In this document: in pieces, positions 18,087 through 28,273 of the stretch
Layout: each line of letters opens with the position of its first letter
How positions within the stretch are numbered: position 1 is the stretch's first letter
Origin: REEB95 sp963762425
GTDB lineage: Bacteria > Pseudomonadota > Alphaproteobacteria > ATCC43930 > CGMCC-115725
Direction of reading: 5' to 3'
NCBI GenBank assembly: GCA_963762425.1
Contig: CAVXKY010000024.1
Span: forward strand, 1 to 64,000
DNA: 64,000 nt
Translations under genes and position numbers: made by a program
Notes under the pieces: model-generated
What the model saw: the letters and a program-made list of their open reading frames with translations, nothing else
Database searches by the model: none
Told to the model about the DNA's origin: nothing

Positions 18087-20147
18087 ATGCCGAAGCTGAC
18101 CATCAACGGAAAAGCGGTCGAGGTGGCCCCGGGCATGACCGTGCTCCAGGCCTGCCAGCAGGCGGGTTTCGAGGTGGCGCATTTCTGCTTCCACCAGCGT
18201 CTCGCCATCGCCGGCAATTGCCGCATGTGCCTGGTCGAGCAGGAGAAGTCGCCCAAGCCCATCGCCTCCTGCGCCATGCCCGCGGCCGAGGGCATGGTGA
18301 TCCACACCGACAGCGAGATGGCGAAGAAGGCGCGCCACGGCGTGATGGAATTCCTGCTCATCAACCATCCGCTCGACTGCCCGATCTGCGACCAGGGCGG
18401 CGAATGCGATTTGCAGGATCAGGCCATGGCCTACGGCTTCGACCGCAGCCGCTATCTGGAAAACAAGCGCGCGGTGAAGGAGAAGGATTTCGGGCCGCTG
18501 GTCGCGACCGCGATGACCCGCTGCATCCACTGCACGCGCTGCATCCGCTTCGCCACCGAGATCGCCGGGGTCGAGGACCTCGGGGCGACGGGTCGCGGCG
18601 AGAACATGGAGATCGGCACCTATATCGAAAAGTCGCTGACCTCGGAGCTGTCGGCCAACATCATCGATCTTTGCCCGGTCGGTGCGCTGACGGCGAAGCC
18701 CTACGCCTTCGTCGCCCGGCCCTGGGAGTTGACCAAGACCGAAAGCGTCGACGTGCTCGACGCCGTCGGCTCCAACATCCGCGTCGATGCGCGCGGGCCG
18801 GCGGTGCTGCGCGTGCTGCCGCGCCTCAACGAGGACGTGAACGAGGAATGGATTTCCGATAAGACCCGTTTCGCCTTGGACGGGTTGTTGAAGCGCCGCC
18901 TCGACCGGCCTTATGTGCGCAAAGCGGGCAAGCTCGAGGAAGCCTCGTGGCCCGAGGCCTTCGCCGCCATATCGTCCCGGCTCAAGGGCGTGGCAGGATC
19001 GCGCATCGCCGCGATAGCCGGCAATCTGGCCGATTGCGAGGCGATGCTGGCGCTGAAGGATTTGATGACGGCGTTGGGCTCGCCCCATCTCGATTGCCGC
19101 CAGGACGGCGCCGCGCTCGATCCTTCCTGCCGCGCGGGCTATGTGTTCAACACCACCATTGCCGGAATCGAGCAGGCCGATGCCTGTCTCCTGATCGGCA
19201 CCAATCCGCGCGTCGAGGCGGTGATGGTCAATGCGCGGCTCAGGAAGCGCTGGCTCAGGGGCGGATTCAAGGTGGGCGTGATCGGGCCGAAGCGCGATCT
19301 CACTTATCCCGTAGCGCAACTCGGCGCCGGGCCCGAGACGCTGAAGGAACTGGCCGCCGGCAAGCACGAATGGAACGAGACGCTCAAGGCGGCGAAAAAT
19401 CCGATGCTGATCCTGGGCATGGGCGCGCTGGCGCGCAAGGACGGCGCGGCCATTCTCGCTCTCGCGCGCAAGCTGGCCGAAAGCGCCGGCATGATCCGCG
19501 AGGATTGGAACGGCTTCAACGTGCTGCACACCGCCGCATCGCGCGTCGGCGGGCTCGATCTGGGCTTCGTGCCCGGCCCGGGCGGCAAGGATTTGGCCGG
19601 AATTCTCGCGGGCGCGGAAAAGGGCGAGATCGAGGCGGTCTATCTCCTGGGCGCCGACGAGATCGACATGAAGCGGCTGGGCAAGGCCTTCGTCATCTAT
19701 CAAGGCCATCACGGCGACGCCGGCGCCCATCGCGCCGATGTGGTGCTGCCGGGCGCGGCCTATACCGAGAAGGACGCGACTTACGTGAACACCGAGGGCC
19801 GCGTCCAGTTGGGCCGCCGCGCCGTCTTCCCGCCGGGCGACGCGCGCGAGGATTGGACCATCCTGCGCGCCTTGTCCGAGGCGCTGGGCAAGACGCTGCC
19901 TTATGACAGCCTGGGCGCGCTGCGCCGGTCCATGGTCAAAGCCAACCCGGTTTTCAGCCATATCGACGACGTGCCGCGCTCCGCCTGGGGCAAGTTCGGC
20001 AAGGAAGGGCCGGTCGAATCCTCGCCTTTCGTCCATCCGATATCCGATTTCCACCGCACCGACGCCATCAGCCGCGCCTCCGTCACCATGGCGGAATGCG
20101 CCGCGGCCTTGAAGCGCGAGCAGGAGAAGACCGGCACCCATGGTTGA
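18087..20147 (+). CDS. nuoG: NADH-quinone oxidoreductase subunit G
   Basis: 686 aa. The N-terminal ferredoxin-like domain holds [2Fe-2S] N1b with Cys34, Cys45, Cys48, Cys62. The HPLDCPICDQGGEC motif gives the His-ligated N5, and CIHCTRCIRF with a later CPVG gives N4. The rest is the molybdopterin-oxidoreductase-like fold without cofactor ligands, as in all complex I. Overlaps nuoH by 8 bp. Confidence 0.96.
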   Translation: MPKLTINGKAVEVAPGMTVLQACQQAGFEVAHFCFHQRLAIAGNCRMCLVEQEKSPKPIASCAMPAAEGMVIHTDSEMAKKARHGVMEFLLINHPLDCPICDQGGECDLQDQAMAYGFDRSRYLENKRAVKEKDFGPLVATAMTRCIHCTRCIRFATEIAGVEDLGATGRGENMEIGTYIEKSLTSELSANIIDLCPVGALTAKPYAFVARPWELTKTESVDVLDAVGSNIRVDARGPAVLRVLPRLNEDVNEEWISDKTRFALDGLLKRRLDRPYVRKAGKLEEASWPEAFAAISSRLKGVAGSRIAAIAGNLADCEAMLALKDLMTALGSPHLDCRQDGAALDPSCRAGYVFNTTIAGIEQADACLLIGTNPRVEAVMVNARLRKRWLRGGFKVGVIGPKRDLTYPVAQLGAGPETLKELAAGKHEWNETLKAAKNPMLILGMGALARKDGAAILALARKLAESAGMIREDWNGFNVLHTAASRVGGLDLGFVPGPGGKDLAGILAGAEKGEIEAVYLLGADEIDMKRLGKAFVIYQGHHGDAGAHRADVVLPGAAYTEKDATYVNTEGRVQLGRRAVFPPGDAREDWTILRALSEALGKTLPYDSLGALRRSMVKANPVFSHIDDVPRSAWGKFGKEGPVESSPFVHPISDFHRTDAISRASVTMAECAAALKREQEKTGTHG

Positions 20148-21159
20148 CGTCTGGCGCATCTATGGCTGGCCGACGGCGCTGATGCTCGCCGAGATCCTGG
20201 CGATCATCCTGCCGTTGCTGGTGGCGGTCGCTTATCTCACCCTGGCCGAGCGCAAGGTGATAGCGGCGATGCATCTGCGTAAAGGGCCCAACGTGGTGGG
20301 ACCCTTCGGGCTGTTCCAACCGCTCGCCGACGGCCTCAAGCTGTTCATGAAAGAGTCGGTGATCCCGGCCGGCGCCAATCGCGGCGTCTTCCTGGCGGCG
20401 CCGATCCTGACCTTCGTCTTGAGTCTGGTCGCCTGGGCGGTGATCCCGTTCGACCAGGGCGTGGTGCTGGCCAACATCAACGTCGGCGTGCTCTATCTCT
20501 TCGCGATCTCCTCGCTCGGCGTCTACGGCATCATCATGGCCGGCTGGGCGTCCAATTCCAAATACGCCTTCCTCGGCGCGTTGCGCGCGGCGGCGCAGAT
20601 GGTGTCCTACGAGGTCTCGATCGGCTTCGTCATCGTCAGCGTGCTGCTCTGCGTCGGCTCCTTGAATCTGACCGCCGTGGTCGAGGCGCAGAAGACGGTG
20701 TGGTTCGCGCTGCCGCTGCTGCCGATGTTCGTGGTGTTCTTCATCTCGGGATTGGCCGAGACCAATCGCTCGCCCTTCGACCTGGTCGAGGGCGAAAGCG
20801 AGCTGGTGGGCGGGTTCTTCGTCGAATATTCGGCCATGCCCTTCGCGCTGTTCTACCTGGGCGAATACGCCAACATGATCCTGATGAGCGCCATGACCAG
20901 CATCCTGTTTTTGGGCGGCTGGCTGCCGCCCGTCGCGGTGGCGCCCTTCACCTGGATTCCCGGCCCGATCTGGTTCTTCGCCAAGATGGCCTGCGTGCTG
21001 TTCTGCTTTCTGTGGGTGCGGGCGAGCTTCCCGCGCTTCCGTTACGACCAGCTGATGCGGCTGGGGTGGAAGGTGTTCCTGCCGCTGTCGCTGTTCTGGC
21101 TGGTGGCCACGGCGGGCGTGCTCACGGCCTTCGGCTGGCTGCCGGGCTCGGGAGGCTGA
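20140..21159 (+). CDS. nuoH: NADH-quinone oxidoreductase subunit H
   Basis: 339 aa, eight predicted membrane helices. Membrane subunit at the quinone entry. Conserved LAERKVIAAMHLRKGPN loop, GLAETNRSPFDLVEGESELV, and the acidic residues that link quinone chemistry to proton transfer are all present. Confidence 0.96.
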   Translation: MVDVWRIYGWPTALMLAEILAIILPLLVAVAYLTLAERKVIAAMHLRKGPNVVGPFGLFQPLADGLKLFMKESVIPAGANRGVFLAAPILTFVLSLVAWAVIPFDQGVVLANINVGVLYLFAISSLGVYGIIMAGWASNSKYAFLGALRAAAQMVSYEVSIGFVIVSVLLCVGSLNLTAVVEAQKTVWFALPLLPMFVVFFISGLAETNRSPFDLVEGESELVGGFFVEYSAMPFALFYLGEYANMILMSAMTSILFLGGWLPPVAVAPFTWIPGPIWFFAKMACVLFCFLWVRASFPRFRYDQLMRLGWKVFLPLSLFWLVATAGVLTAFGWLPGSGG

Positions 21160-21168
21160 GGAGGGACC

Positions 21169-21657
21169 ATGGCGATGCTCGACCGCTCCGCGCGCTCCCT
21201 GCTCTTGTACGAGCTGGTCTCGGGCATGTTGCTGACGCTGAGCTACATGTTCAAGCGCCCGGTCACGGTGAATTACCCCTATGAAAAAGGGCCGCTCTCC
21301 CCGCGCTTCCGCGGCGAGCACGCGCTCCGCCGATATCCCAACGGCGAGGAGCGCTGCATCGCCTGCAAGCTGTGCGAGGCGGTCTGCCCGGCGCTGGCCA
21401 TCACCATCGAGGCCGAGGCGCGCGCCGACGGCAGCCGGCGGACGACCCGGTACGACATCGACATGACCAAGTGCATCTATTGCGGCTTCTGCCAGGAGGC
21501 CTGCCCGGTCGACGCCATCGTCGAGGGACCCAATTTCGAATATTCCACCGAGACCCGCGAGGAGCTGTTCTACGACAAGGACAAGCTGCTGGCGAACGGC
21601 GACCGCTGGGAAGCGGAGATCGCCAAGAATCTCTCTCTCGACGCGCCTTACCGGTGA
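21169..21657 (+). CDS. nuoI: NADH-quinone oxidoreductase subunit I
   Basis: 162 aa with two [4Fe-4S] motifs, Cys63-66-69-73 (CIACKLCEAVC) and Cys102-105-108-112 (CIYCGFCQEAC), which hold clusters N6a and N6b. An amphipathic N-terminal helix docks it on NuoH. Confidence 0.97.
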   Translation: MAMLDRSARSLLLYELVSGMLLTLSYMFKRPVTVNYPYEKGPLSPRFRGEHALRRYPNGEERCIACKLCEAVCPALAITIEAEARADGSRRTTRYDIDMTKCIYCGFCQEACPVDAIVEGPNFEYSTETREELFYDKDKLLANGDRWEAEIAKNLSLDAPYR

Positions 21658-21664
21658 GCGAGCC

Positions 21665-22273
21665 ATGATCATCCAGGCGCTTGCCTTCTACGCCTTCGCC
21701 GCCGTCACCATCGCCGCGGGCGTTTTGGTGATCACGGCGCGCAACCCGGTGCATTCGGTGCTGTTCCTGATCCTGGCCTTCTTCAGCGGCGCCGGATTGT
21801 TCGTGCTGCTGGGGGCGGAATTCCTCGCCATGATCCTGGTCATCGTCTATGTCGGCGCGGTCGCGGTGCTGTTCCTGTTCGTGGTGATGATGCTCGACAT
21901 CAATTTCGTCGAGCTGCGCCAGGGCTTCATGCGCTACCTGCCGGTCGGCGGGCTGATCGGCCTTTTGCTGCTGGTCGAACTGGTGTTGATGTTCGGCGCC
22001 TGGGCGTTCGCGCCCGAATCCGCCAGCGTCGCGGTGGCGCCGACGCCCGGCAACCTCTCCAACACCGCGGCGTTGGGCGCGCTGCTTTACACCCGCTACG
22101 TCTACGCCTTCCAGGCGGCGGGCATGATCCTGCTGGTCGCCATGATCGGCGCCATCGTGCTGACGCTCCGGGAGCGCAAGGACATGCGCCACCAGAAGAT
22201 CGCGCAGCAGATCGCCCGCGGCCGCGCCGAGGCCGTCGAGATCGTCAAGGTCCGGCCGGGGCAGGGGGCCTGA
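21665..22273 (+). CDS. nuoJ: NADH-quinone oxidoreductase subunit J
   Basis: 202 aa, five membrane helices. The third contains the pi-bulge region VIVYVGAVAVLFLFVVMML characteristic of NuoJ/ND6, which gates the link between the quinone site and the proton channels. A short cytoplasmic tail follows. Confidence 0.95.
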   Translation: MIIQALAFYAFAAVTIAAGVLVITARNPVHSVLFLILAFFSGAGLFVLLGAEFLAMILVIVYVGAVAVLFLFVVMMLDINFVELRQGFMRYLPVGGLIGLLLLVELVLMFGAWAFAPESASVAVAPTPGNLSNTAALGALLYTRYVYAFQAAGMILLVAMIGAIVLTLRERKDMRHQKIAQQIARGRAEAVEIVKVRPGQGA

Positions 22274-22274
22274 C

Positions 22275-22586
22275 ATGTTCGAGATCGGCCTCGCCCATTA
22301 CCTCACCGTGGCATCCATCCTGTTCACGCTCGGCATTTTCGGCATCTTCTTGAACCGCAAGAACGTGATCGTGATCCTGATGTCGGTCGAGCTGATGCTC
22401 TTGGCCGTGAACATCAACTTCATCGCCTTCTCCGCCTTCCTGCATGATCTGGTGGGCCAGATCTTCGCCATGTTCGTGTTGACGGTGGCGGCGGCCGAGG
22501 CCGCCATCGGCCTCGCCATCCTGGTGGTCTATTTCCGCAACCGCAGCACCATCGCGGTCGAAGACATCAATTCGATGAAAGGCTGA
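22275..22586 (+). CDS. nuoK: NADH-quinone oxidoreductase subunit K
   Basis: 103 aa, three membrane helices, with the conserved membrane glutamates in MSVELMLLAVNINF and AAAEAAIGLAI. ATG lies 1 bp after the nuoJ stop. Confidence 0.96.
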   Translation: MFEIGLAHYLTVASILFTLGIFGIFLNRKNVIVILMSVELMLLAVNINFIAFSAFLHDLVGQIFAMFVLTVAAAEAAIGLAILVVYFRNRSTIAVEDINSMKG

Positions 22587-22587
22587 A

Positions 22588-24522
22588 ATGACCATCGCCG
22601 CCATCTTCCTGCCCCTGCTCGGGGCCTTCATCGCCGGCTTCTTCGGCCGATGGATCGGCGACCGCGGCGCGCAGCTGGTCACTTGCCTGGCGCTGGCGAT
22701 CGCGGCGGTGCTGGGCTGCGCGCTGTTCGTCGACGTGGCGCTCTACGGCCACGGCCGCACCGTCGATCTGCTCACCTGGATCGACACCGGCGATCTCCAG
22801 GTCGAATGGGCGCTCCGCTACGACACGCTGTCGGCGGTGATGGTGGCGATGGTGACCGTGGTGTCGTGCATGGTGCACGTCTATTCCGTCGGCTACATGG
22901 CGCACGACAAGTCGATCCCGCGCTTCATGGCGTATCTGTCGTTGTTCACCTTCTTCATGCTGATGCTGGTGACGGCGGACAATTTCGTGCAGATGTTCTT
23001 CGGCTGGGAAGGCGTCGGGCTCTGTTCCTACCTGCTGATCGGATTCTGGTACGACCGGCCTTCGGCCAACGCCGCGGCGATCAAGGCCTTCGTCGTCAAC
23101 CGCATCGGCGATTTCGGCTTCGCGCTCGGCATCTTCACCGTCTATCTCATCTTCGGCTCGCTCCAGTTCGACACCGTCTTCGCCGCCGCGCCCGACGTGG
23201 CGCGCAACACCATCAACTTCCTGGGCTTCGACCTCGACGCCATCACCGTCGCCTGCATCCTCCTGTTCATCGGCGCCATGGGCAAATCGGCCCAGTTGGG
23301 ATTGCACACCTGGCTGCCCGACGCGATGGAAGGCCCGACCCCGGTCTCGGCGCTGATCCACGCCGCCACCATGGTCACGGCCGGCGTGTTCATGCTGGCG
23401 CGGCTGTCGCCGCTGTTCGAATATTCGCCGGTCGCGCTCGGCGTCGTCGTCGTGGTCGGCGGCAGCACCGCGTTCTTCGCGGCCTCGATCGGCATGGCGC
23501 AGAACGACATCAAGCGCGTCATCGCCTATTCGACCTGCAGCCAATTGGGCTACATGTTCTTCGCCGCCGGCGTCTCGGCCTACGGCGCGGCCATGTTCCA
23601 TCTCATCACCCACGCCTTCTTCAAGGCGCTGTTGTTCCTGGCCGCGGGCTCGGTGATCCACGCCGTGTCGGGCGAGCAGGACATGCGCAAGATGGGGGGC
23701 CTGCGCGCGCTCATTCCCGTCACATACGTGCTGATGTGGATCGGCAGCCTTTCGCTCGCCGGCATCTGGCCCTTCGCGGGATATTATTCCAAGGACACCA
23801 TCCTCGAAGCCTCCTGGGCCGCGGGCGGGTTTCTCGGCAACTATGCCTTCTGGGTCGGAACCTTCTCGGCCTTCCTCACCGCGTTCTATTCCTGGCGGCT
23901 GTTGTTCCTGACCTTCCACGGCAAGCCGCGCGCCTCGCGCGAGGTCATGAGCCACGTCCATGAATCGCCCCCGGTGATGATCCTGCCGCTGGTGGTGCTG
24001 GCCCTGGGCGCGATCTTCGCCGGCATGATCGGGTTCCACTGGTTCGTCGGCGTGGCGCGCGACGGCTTCTGGCGCGATTCCATCCTGGTGCTGGCCGATC
24101 ACGACAGCATCGAGGGCGCGGAACATGTGCCGTTCTGGGTTTCGAAGCTGCCCTTGGTGGTCGGGCTCTTGGGCATCTTCATGGCCTGGGTCGCCTATAT
24201 CGCGCGGCCGGAGATTCCGGGGCAATTCACCAAAACCTTCCGCGCGCTTTACGTGTTCGTCTTGAACAAGTGGTATTTCGACGAGCTCTACGATTTCCTG
24301 CTGGTGCGGCCGGCCTTTGCGCTGGGCCGCTTTCTCTGGAAGGACGGCGACGGCAAGGTGATCGACGGCTTCGGCCCCGACGGCGTCACCTCGGTGACGC
24401 GCGGCCTCTCGGTCTTGGCGAGCCGTCTCCAGACCGGTTATCTCTACCATTACGCCTTCGCCATGCTCATCGGCGTCGTCGCTCTCGTATCCTGGTATCT
24501 GCTGCGGTCGGTGGGGGGCTGA
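22588..24522 (+). CDS. nuoL: NADH-quinone oxidoreductase subunit L
   Basis: 644 aa antiporter-like subunit with the long lateral helix. Conserved FFGWEGVGLCSYLLIGFW (key Glu in helix 5), GKSAQLGLHTWLPDAMEGPTP in two adjoining motifs (key Lys and His), and HLITHAFFKALLFL are present. The C-terminal segment from about residue 520 forms the lateral helix and last anchor. Confidence 0.96.
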   Translation: MTIAAIFLPLLGAFIAGFFGRWIGDRGAQLVTCLALAIAAVLGCALFVDVALYGHGRTVDLLTWIDTGDLQVEWALRYDTLSAVMVAMVTVVSCMVHVYSVGYMAHDKSIPRFMAYLSLFTFFMLMLVTADNFVQMFFGWEGVGLCSYLLIGFWYDRPSANAAAIKAFVVNRIGDFGFALGIFTVYLIFGSLQFDTVFAAAPDVARNTINFLGFDLDAITVACILLFIGAMGKSAQLGLHTWLPDAMEGPTPVSALIHAATMVTAGVFMLARLSPLFEYSPVALGVVVVVGGSTAFFAASIGMAQNDIKRVIAYSTCSQLGYMFFAAGVSAYGAAMFHLITHAFFKALLFLAAGSVIHAVSGEQDMRKMGGLRALIPVTYVLMWIGSLSLAGIWPFAGYYSKDTILEASWAAGGFLGNYAFWVGTFSAFLTAFYSWRLLFLTFHGKPRASREVMSHVHESPPVMILPLVVLALGAIFAGMIGFHWFVGVARDGFWRDSILVLADHDSIEGAEHVPFWVSKLPLVVGLLGIFMAWVAYIARPEIPGQFTKTFRALYVFVLNKWYFDELYDFLLVRPAFALGRFLWKDGDGKVIDGFGPDGVTSVTRGLSVLASRLQTGYLYHYAFAMLIGVVALVSWYLLRSVGG

Positions 24523-24525
24523 ACC

Positions 24526-26034
24526 ATGGCGCATTGGCCGCTCCTGTCGCTGACCACGTTCCTGCCGCTTTTGGGCGTGCTGGCGATCATGCTGCTGCGC
24601 GGCAGCGACGAAGAGACCGCGCGCCTCGCGCGCTGGATCGCGCTCTGGACCTCGCTCGTGACATTCGCGGTCTCGGTCGAGGTATGGGCGGCCTTCGATC
24701 CCAGCCGCGCCGATTTCCAGCTGGTGGAAAAGGCCGACTGGCTGCCCGATTTCAACATCGCCTACCGCATGGGCGTCGACGGCATCTCGTTGTTCTTCGT
24801 GCTGCTCTCCACATTCCTGACGCCGATCTGCATTGTGGCGAGCTGGGTCGCCGTCACCAAGCGGGTCCGGGAATACATGATCGCCTTCCTGGTGCTCGAG
24901 ACGATGATGGTCGGCACGTTCTGCGCGCTCGATTTCGTCGTGTTCTACATGTTCTTCGAGGGCGTGCTGATCCCGATGTTCCTCATCATCGGCGTGTGGG
25001 GCGGGCCGCGCCGCGTCTATTCCGCCTTCAAGTTCTTCCTCTACACGCTTCTGGGCTCGGTGCTGATGCTGCTGGCGATCCTGGCGATCTATTTCGCCAC
25101 CGGCACCACCGACATCACCGAGGCGCTCGCCTACAACTTCCCGTCCAATCTCCAGAATTGGCTGTGGCTCGCCTTCTTCGCCTCCTTCGCGGTCAAGATG
25201 CCGATGTGGCCGGTGCATACCTGGCTGCCCGACGCGCATGTCGAGGCGCCGACCGCGGGCTCGGTGATCCTGGCCGGCGTGCTGCTGAAGATGGGCGGCT
25301 ACGGCTTCATCCGCTTCTCCCTGCCCATGTTCCCCGACGCCTCGGCCACGTTCGCTCCCCTCGTCTACACCTTGAGCGTGGTGGCGATCATCTACACCTC
25401 GCTGGTGGCGCTGGCGCAGGAGGACATGAAAAAGCTCATCGCCTATTCCTCGGTCGCCCATATGGGATTCGTCACCATCGGCATTTTCACCGTGACGCCG
25501 GAGGGATTGCAGGGCGCGATGATCCAGATGCTGTCGCACGGCGTGGTCTCGGCCGCGTTGTTCCTCTGCGTCGGCGTGATCTATGACCGGTTGCACACGC
25601 GCGAGATTTCGCGCTACGGCGGCCTGGTCAACAACATGCCGCGCTACGCGCTGGCCTTCATGGTGTTCATGCTGGCCTCGGTCGGATTGCCGGGAACCAG
25701 CGGCTTCGTCGGCGAGTTCCTGTCGCTGATCGGCGCCTTCCAGGTCAATACCTGGGTGGCGTTTCTCGCGACCTCGGGCATCGTGCTGGGCGCGTCCTAC
25801 ATGCTTTATCTCTATCGCCGCGTCGTCTTCGGCGTCATCACCAAGGACGACGTGCGCGCCATGATCGATCTCTCGCCGCGCGAGGTGCTGATCTTCGCGC
25901 CGATGATCGCGGTGGTGCTGTGGATGGGCGTCTATCCGGCTTCGTTCCTGCGGCCGATGCAGCCCTCGCTCGCCAATCTGATCGAGCGCGTCCAGGTTTC
26001 CGAGCGCGCGCACGCCGCGCTGGCCGAGCGGTGA
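24526..26034 (+). CDS. nuoM: NADH-quinone oxidoreductase subunit M
   Basis: 502 aa, fourteen predicted membrane helices. Conserved MFFEGVLIPMFLIIGVWG (helix-5 Glu), KMPMWPVHTWLPDAHVEAPT (Lys and His), and YSSVAHMGF. Proton-pumping antiporter-like subunit in the middle of the membrane arm. Confidence 0.96.
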   Translation: MAHWPLLSLTTFLPLLGVLAIMLLRGSDEETARLARWIALWTSLVTFAVSVEVWAAFDPSRADFQLVEKADWLPDFNIAYRMGVDGISLFFVLLSTFLTPICIVASWVAVTKRVREYMIAFLVLETMMVGTFCALDFVVFYMFFEGVLIPMFLIIGVWGGPRRVYSAFKFFLYTLLGSVLMLLAILAIYFATGTTDITEALAYNFPSNLQNWLWLAFFASFAVKMPMWPVHTWLPDAHVEAPTAGSVILAGVLLKMGGYGFIRFSLPMFPDASATFAPLVYTLSVVAIIYTSLVALAQEDMKKLIAYSSVAHMGFVTIGIFTVTPEGLQGAMIQMLSHGVVSAALFLCVGVIYDRLHTREISRYGGLVNNMPRYALAFMVFMLASVGLPGTSGFVGEFLSLIGAFQVNTWVAFLATSGIVLGASYMLYLYRRVVFGVITKDDVRAMIDLSPREVLIFAPMIAVVLWMGVYPASFLRPMQPSLANLIERVQVSERAHAALAER

Positions 26035-26044
26035 GGGAACGCCC

Positions 26045-27511
26045 ATGATCCCCGTCCTCGCCACGCCCAATTTCCTGCCCGCCTTGCCCGAGATGTTCTT
26101 GGGCGCTTGCGCCATGGCGCTGCTGCTGATCGGCGTCTATAGCGGCGACCGCGCGGCGCGCGCGGTCTCGTGGCTGGCGGTGGCGGTGCTGGCGGCGACC
26201 TTGGCGCTGGTGCTGTACGTGCCGTACACCGTGGGCCTCGCGCGCAACGTCAGCATGTTCGGGATGTTCGTCACCGACGGGCTGGGATATTTCTCCAAGA
26301 CGCTGGTGATCGTTGGCTCGGCGCTCTCGCTCGTGATCTCCATGCGCTTCAACGCGCGCGAGGGCTTGGCGCGCTGCGAGTACCCGGTGCTGGTGCTGAT
26401 CGCCACGGCGGGCATGATGATGATGATCGCCGCCAACGATCTGATCGCGCTCTATCTCGGGCTCGAATTGCAGAGCCTGGCGCTCTACGTGCTGGCGAGC
26501 TTCGCCCGCGACAATCTGCGCTCGACCGAGGCCGGGCTCAAATATTTCGTCCTGGGCGCGGTCGCCTCGGGCATGCTGCTCTACGGCGCCTCGCTGGTCT
26601 ACGGCTTCGCCGGCACCACCAATTTCGACAGCCTGTCGAAGCTGTTCGCCGACAGCGGCACGCCGGGCATCGGCCTCATCACCGGCATCGTGTTCATTTC
26701 CGTGGGCTTGGCCTTCAAGGTCTCGGCGGTGCCCTTCCACATGTGGACGCCCGACGTCTATGAAGGCGCGCCGACGCCGGTCACCGCCTTCTTCTCGGTC
26801 GCGCCCAAGATCGCGGCGCTGATCCTGTTCGTGCGCGTCATGGTCGAGCCCTTCGGCGGGCTCCTGGCCGAATGGCGGCAGATCATCTGGGCGCTCTCGG
26901 TCGCCTCGATGGTGCTGGGCGCCGTCGCCGCCATCAACCAGCAGAACATCAAGCGGCTGATGGCCTACAGCTCCATCAGCCATGCCGGCTACGCGCTGAT
27001 CGGATTGGCGGCGGGCACGGCCGCCGGGGTGCGCGGCATCCTGATCTACATGACGGTCTACCTGTTCATGAACGTCGGCACCTTCGCCGTGATCTTGTGC
27101 ATGCGGCGCCAGGGCAAGGCGGTCGAGCGCATCGACGATCTGGCGGGTCTGTCGCGCACCCATCCCGGCCTGGCGCTGGCGCTCGGCATCTTCATGTTCT
27201 CCATGGCCGGGATTCCGCCGCTCGCCGGGTTCTTCGCCAAGCTCTATATCTTCCTCGCCGCCATCGATGCCGGGCTCTACACGCTGGCCGTGATCGGCGT
27301 GCTCGCCAGCGTGGTGGGCGCGTTTTATTACCTGCGCATCGTCAAGCTGATGTATTTCGACGAGCCCAAGGGCGCGTTCGACAAGCCCTTCGGCGGCGAG
27401 GTGCAGACGGTGATCCTGGTCGCGGCGCTGGTCATCATGTTCTTCTTCGTCTGGCCCAATCCGCTGGTGAACGGCGCCGACGCCGTGGCCGCGGCGTTGT
27501 TCGCTGGATGA
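26045..27511 (+). CDS. nuoN: NADH-quinone oxidoreductase subunit N
   Basis: 488 aa antiporter-like subunit next to NuoK. LYLGLELQSLALYVLASF with the helix-5 Glu, AFKVSAVPFHMWTPDVYEGA and the YSSISHAGYALIG motif identify it. Last complex I gene; its stop overlaps the birA start (ATGA), so the accessory genes behind belong to the same transcript. Confidence 0.96.
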   Translation: MIPVLATPNFLPALPEMFLGACAMALLLIGVYSGDRAARAVSWLAVAVLAATLALVLYVPYTVGLARNVSMFGMFVTDGLGYFSKTLVIVGSALSLVISMRFNAREGLARCEYPVLVLIATAGMMMMIAANDLIALYLGLELQSLALYVLASFARDNLRSTEAGLKYFVLGAVASGMLLYGASLVYGFAGTTNFDSLSKLFADSGTPGIGLITGIVFISVGLAFKVSAVPFHMWTPDVYEGAPTPVTAFFSVAPKIAALILFVRVMVEPFGGLLAEWRQIIWALSVASMVLGAVAAINQQNIKRLMAYSSISHAGYALIGLAAGTAAGVRGILIYMTVYLFMNVGTFAVILCMRRQGKAVERIDDLAGLSRTHPGLALALGIFMFSMAGIPPLAGFFAKLYIFLAAIDAGLYTLAVIGVLASVVGAFYYLRIVKLMYFDEPKGAFDKPFGGEVQTVILVAALVIMFFFVWPNPLVNGADAVAAALFAG

Positions 27512-28264
27512 ACCAGCAGCCGAAGCTTCCCGGTTTTTTCCGCCTGACTCGGCTCGCGAGCGTTCCCAGCACCAGCGAGGAGGCGAAGCGCCAAGCCCGC
27601 GAGGGCGCGCCCGAGGGCACGCTGATTTTGGCGCAGGAACAGACCGCGGGGCACGGACGCCAGGGCCGCGCCTGGTTCTCGCCGCCGGGGAATTTCCACC
27701 TCTCGGCCGTGTTGCGGCCGGATTGCGCGGCCGCGCAGGCGGCGCAGCTGGGCTTCGCGGCGGCGCTGGCGGTGGGCGAGGCCTGCGCGGGCTTTCTGCC
27801 CAAGAGCGCGACCCTCGCCTATAAATGGCCGAACGACGTGCTGCTGGGCGGCAGGAAGGCGGCGGGCATCCTGCTGGAATCCGAGAGCGGCGGGGGCGCC
27901 AAGCCGCGTTTTGTCGTGCTCGGCATCGGCGTCAATCTGGCGTCATATCCCCCGGAGGCCGATTTCCCGGCGACCTCGCTCGAAGCGGTGGGGGCGGGAA
28001 GGGTCGCGCCCGAGGATTTTCTCGAAGCCCTCGCGCCGGCGCTGCTGGTTTGGTATGGACGGTGGCGGGAGAGCGGCTTCGGCGTCTTTGCGCAGCAAGT
28101 GGCTCGAACGAGCATCCGGCTTGGGCGAGACGATCCGGGTGCGGTTGCCGCGCGAGGAGACGGAAGGGATTTTTTCCGGGCTCGATGCCGACGGGGCGTT
28201 GCTGCTGGAGGCCGGCGGGAAAACCCGCCGCATCGCCGCCGCCGAGGTGTTTTTCGCCGCTTAA
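27508..28264 (+). CDS. birA: biotin--[acetyl-CoA-carboxylase] ligase, one frameshift
   Basis: Activates biotin with ATP and attaches it to BCCP. Single-domain form without the DNA-binding N-terminus, 251 aa after correction. QTAGHGRQGRAWFSPPGNF is the biotinyl-AMP loop, and YKWPNDVLLGGRKAAGILLE carries the catalytic Lys. An extra base near 28090 breaks the frame in ESGFGVF; the C-terminal domain then reads SKWLERASGLGETIRV and ends EVFFAA. Position between nuoN and coaX is the standard alphaproteobacterial order. It cannot be the biotin repressor, having no helix-turn-helix. Confidence 0.93.
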
Positions 28265-28273
28265 GGAGGGCTC

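Noticed and set aside
17901..20159. 752-codon open frame on the minus strand
   Set aside because: Antisense of nuoG; no recognisable motif.
22567..26115. 1182-codon open frame on the minus strand
   Set aside because: It is the antisense of nuoL and nuoM; His/Asp/Arg/Glu-rich translation without domains is an artefact of high GC.
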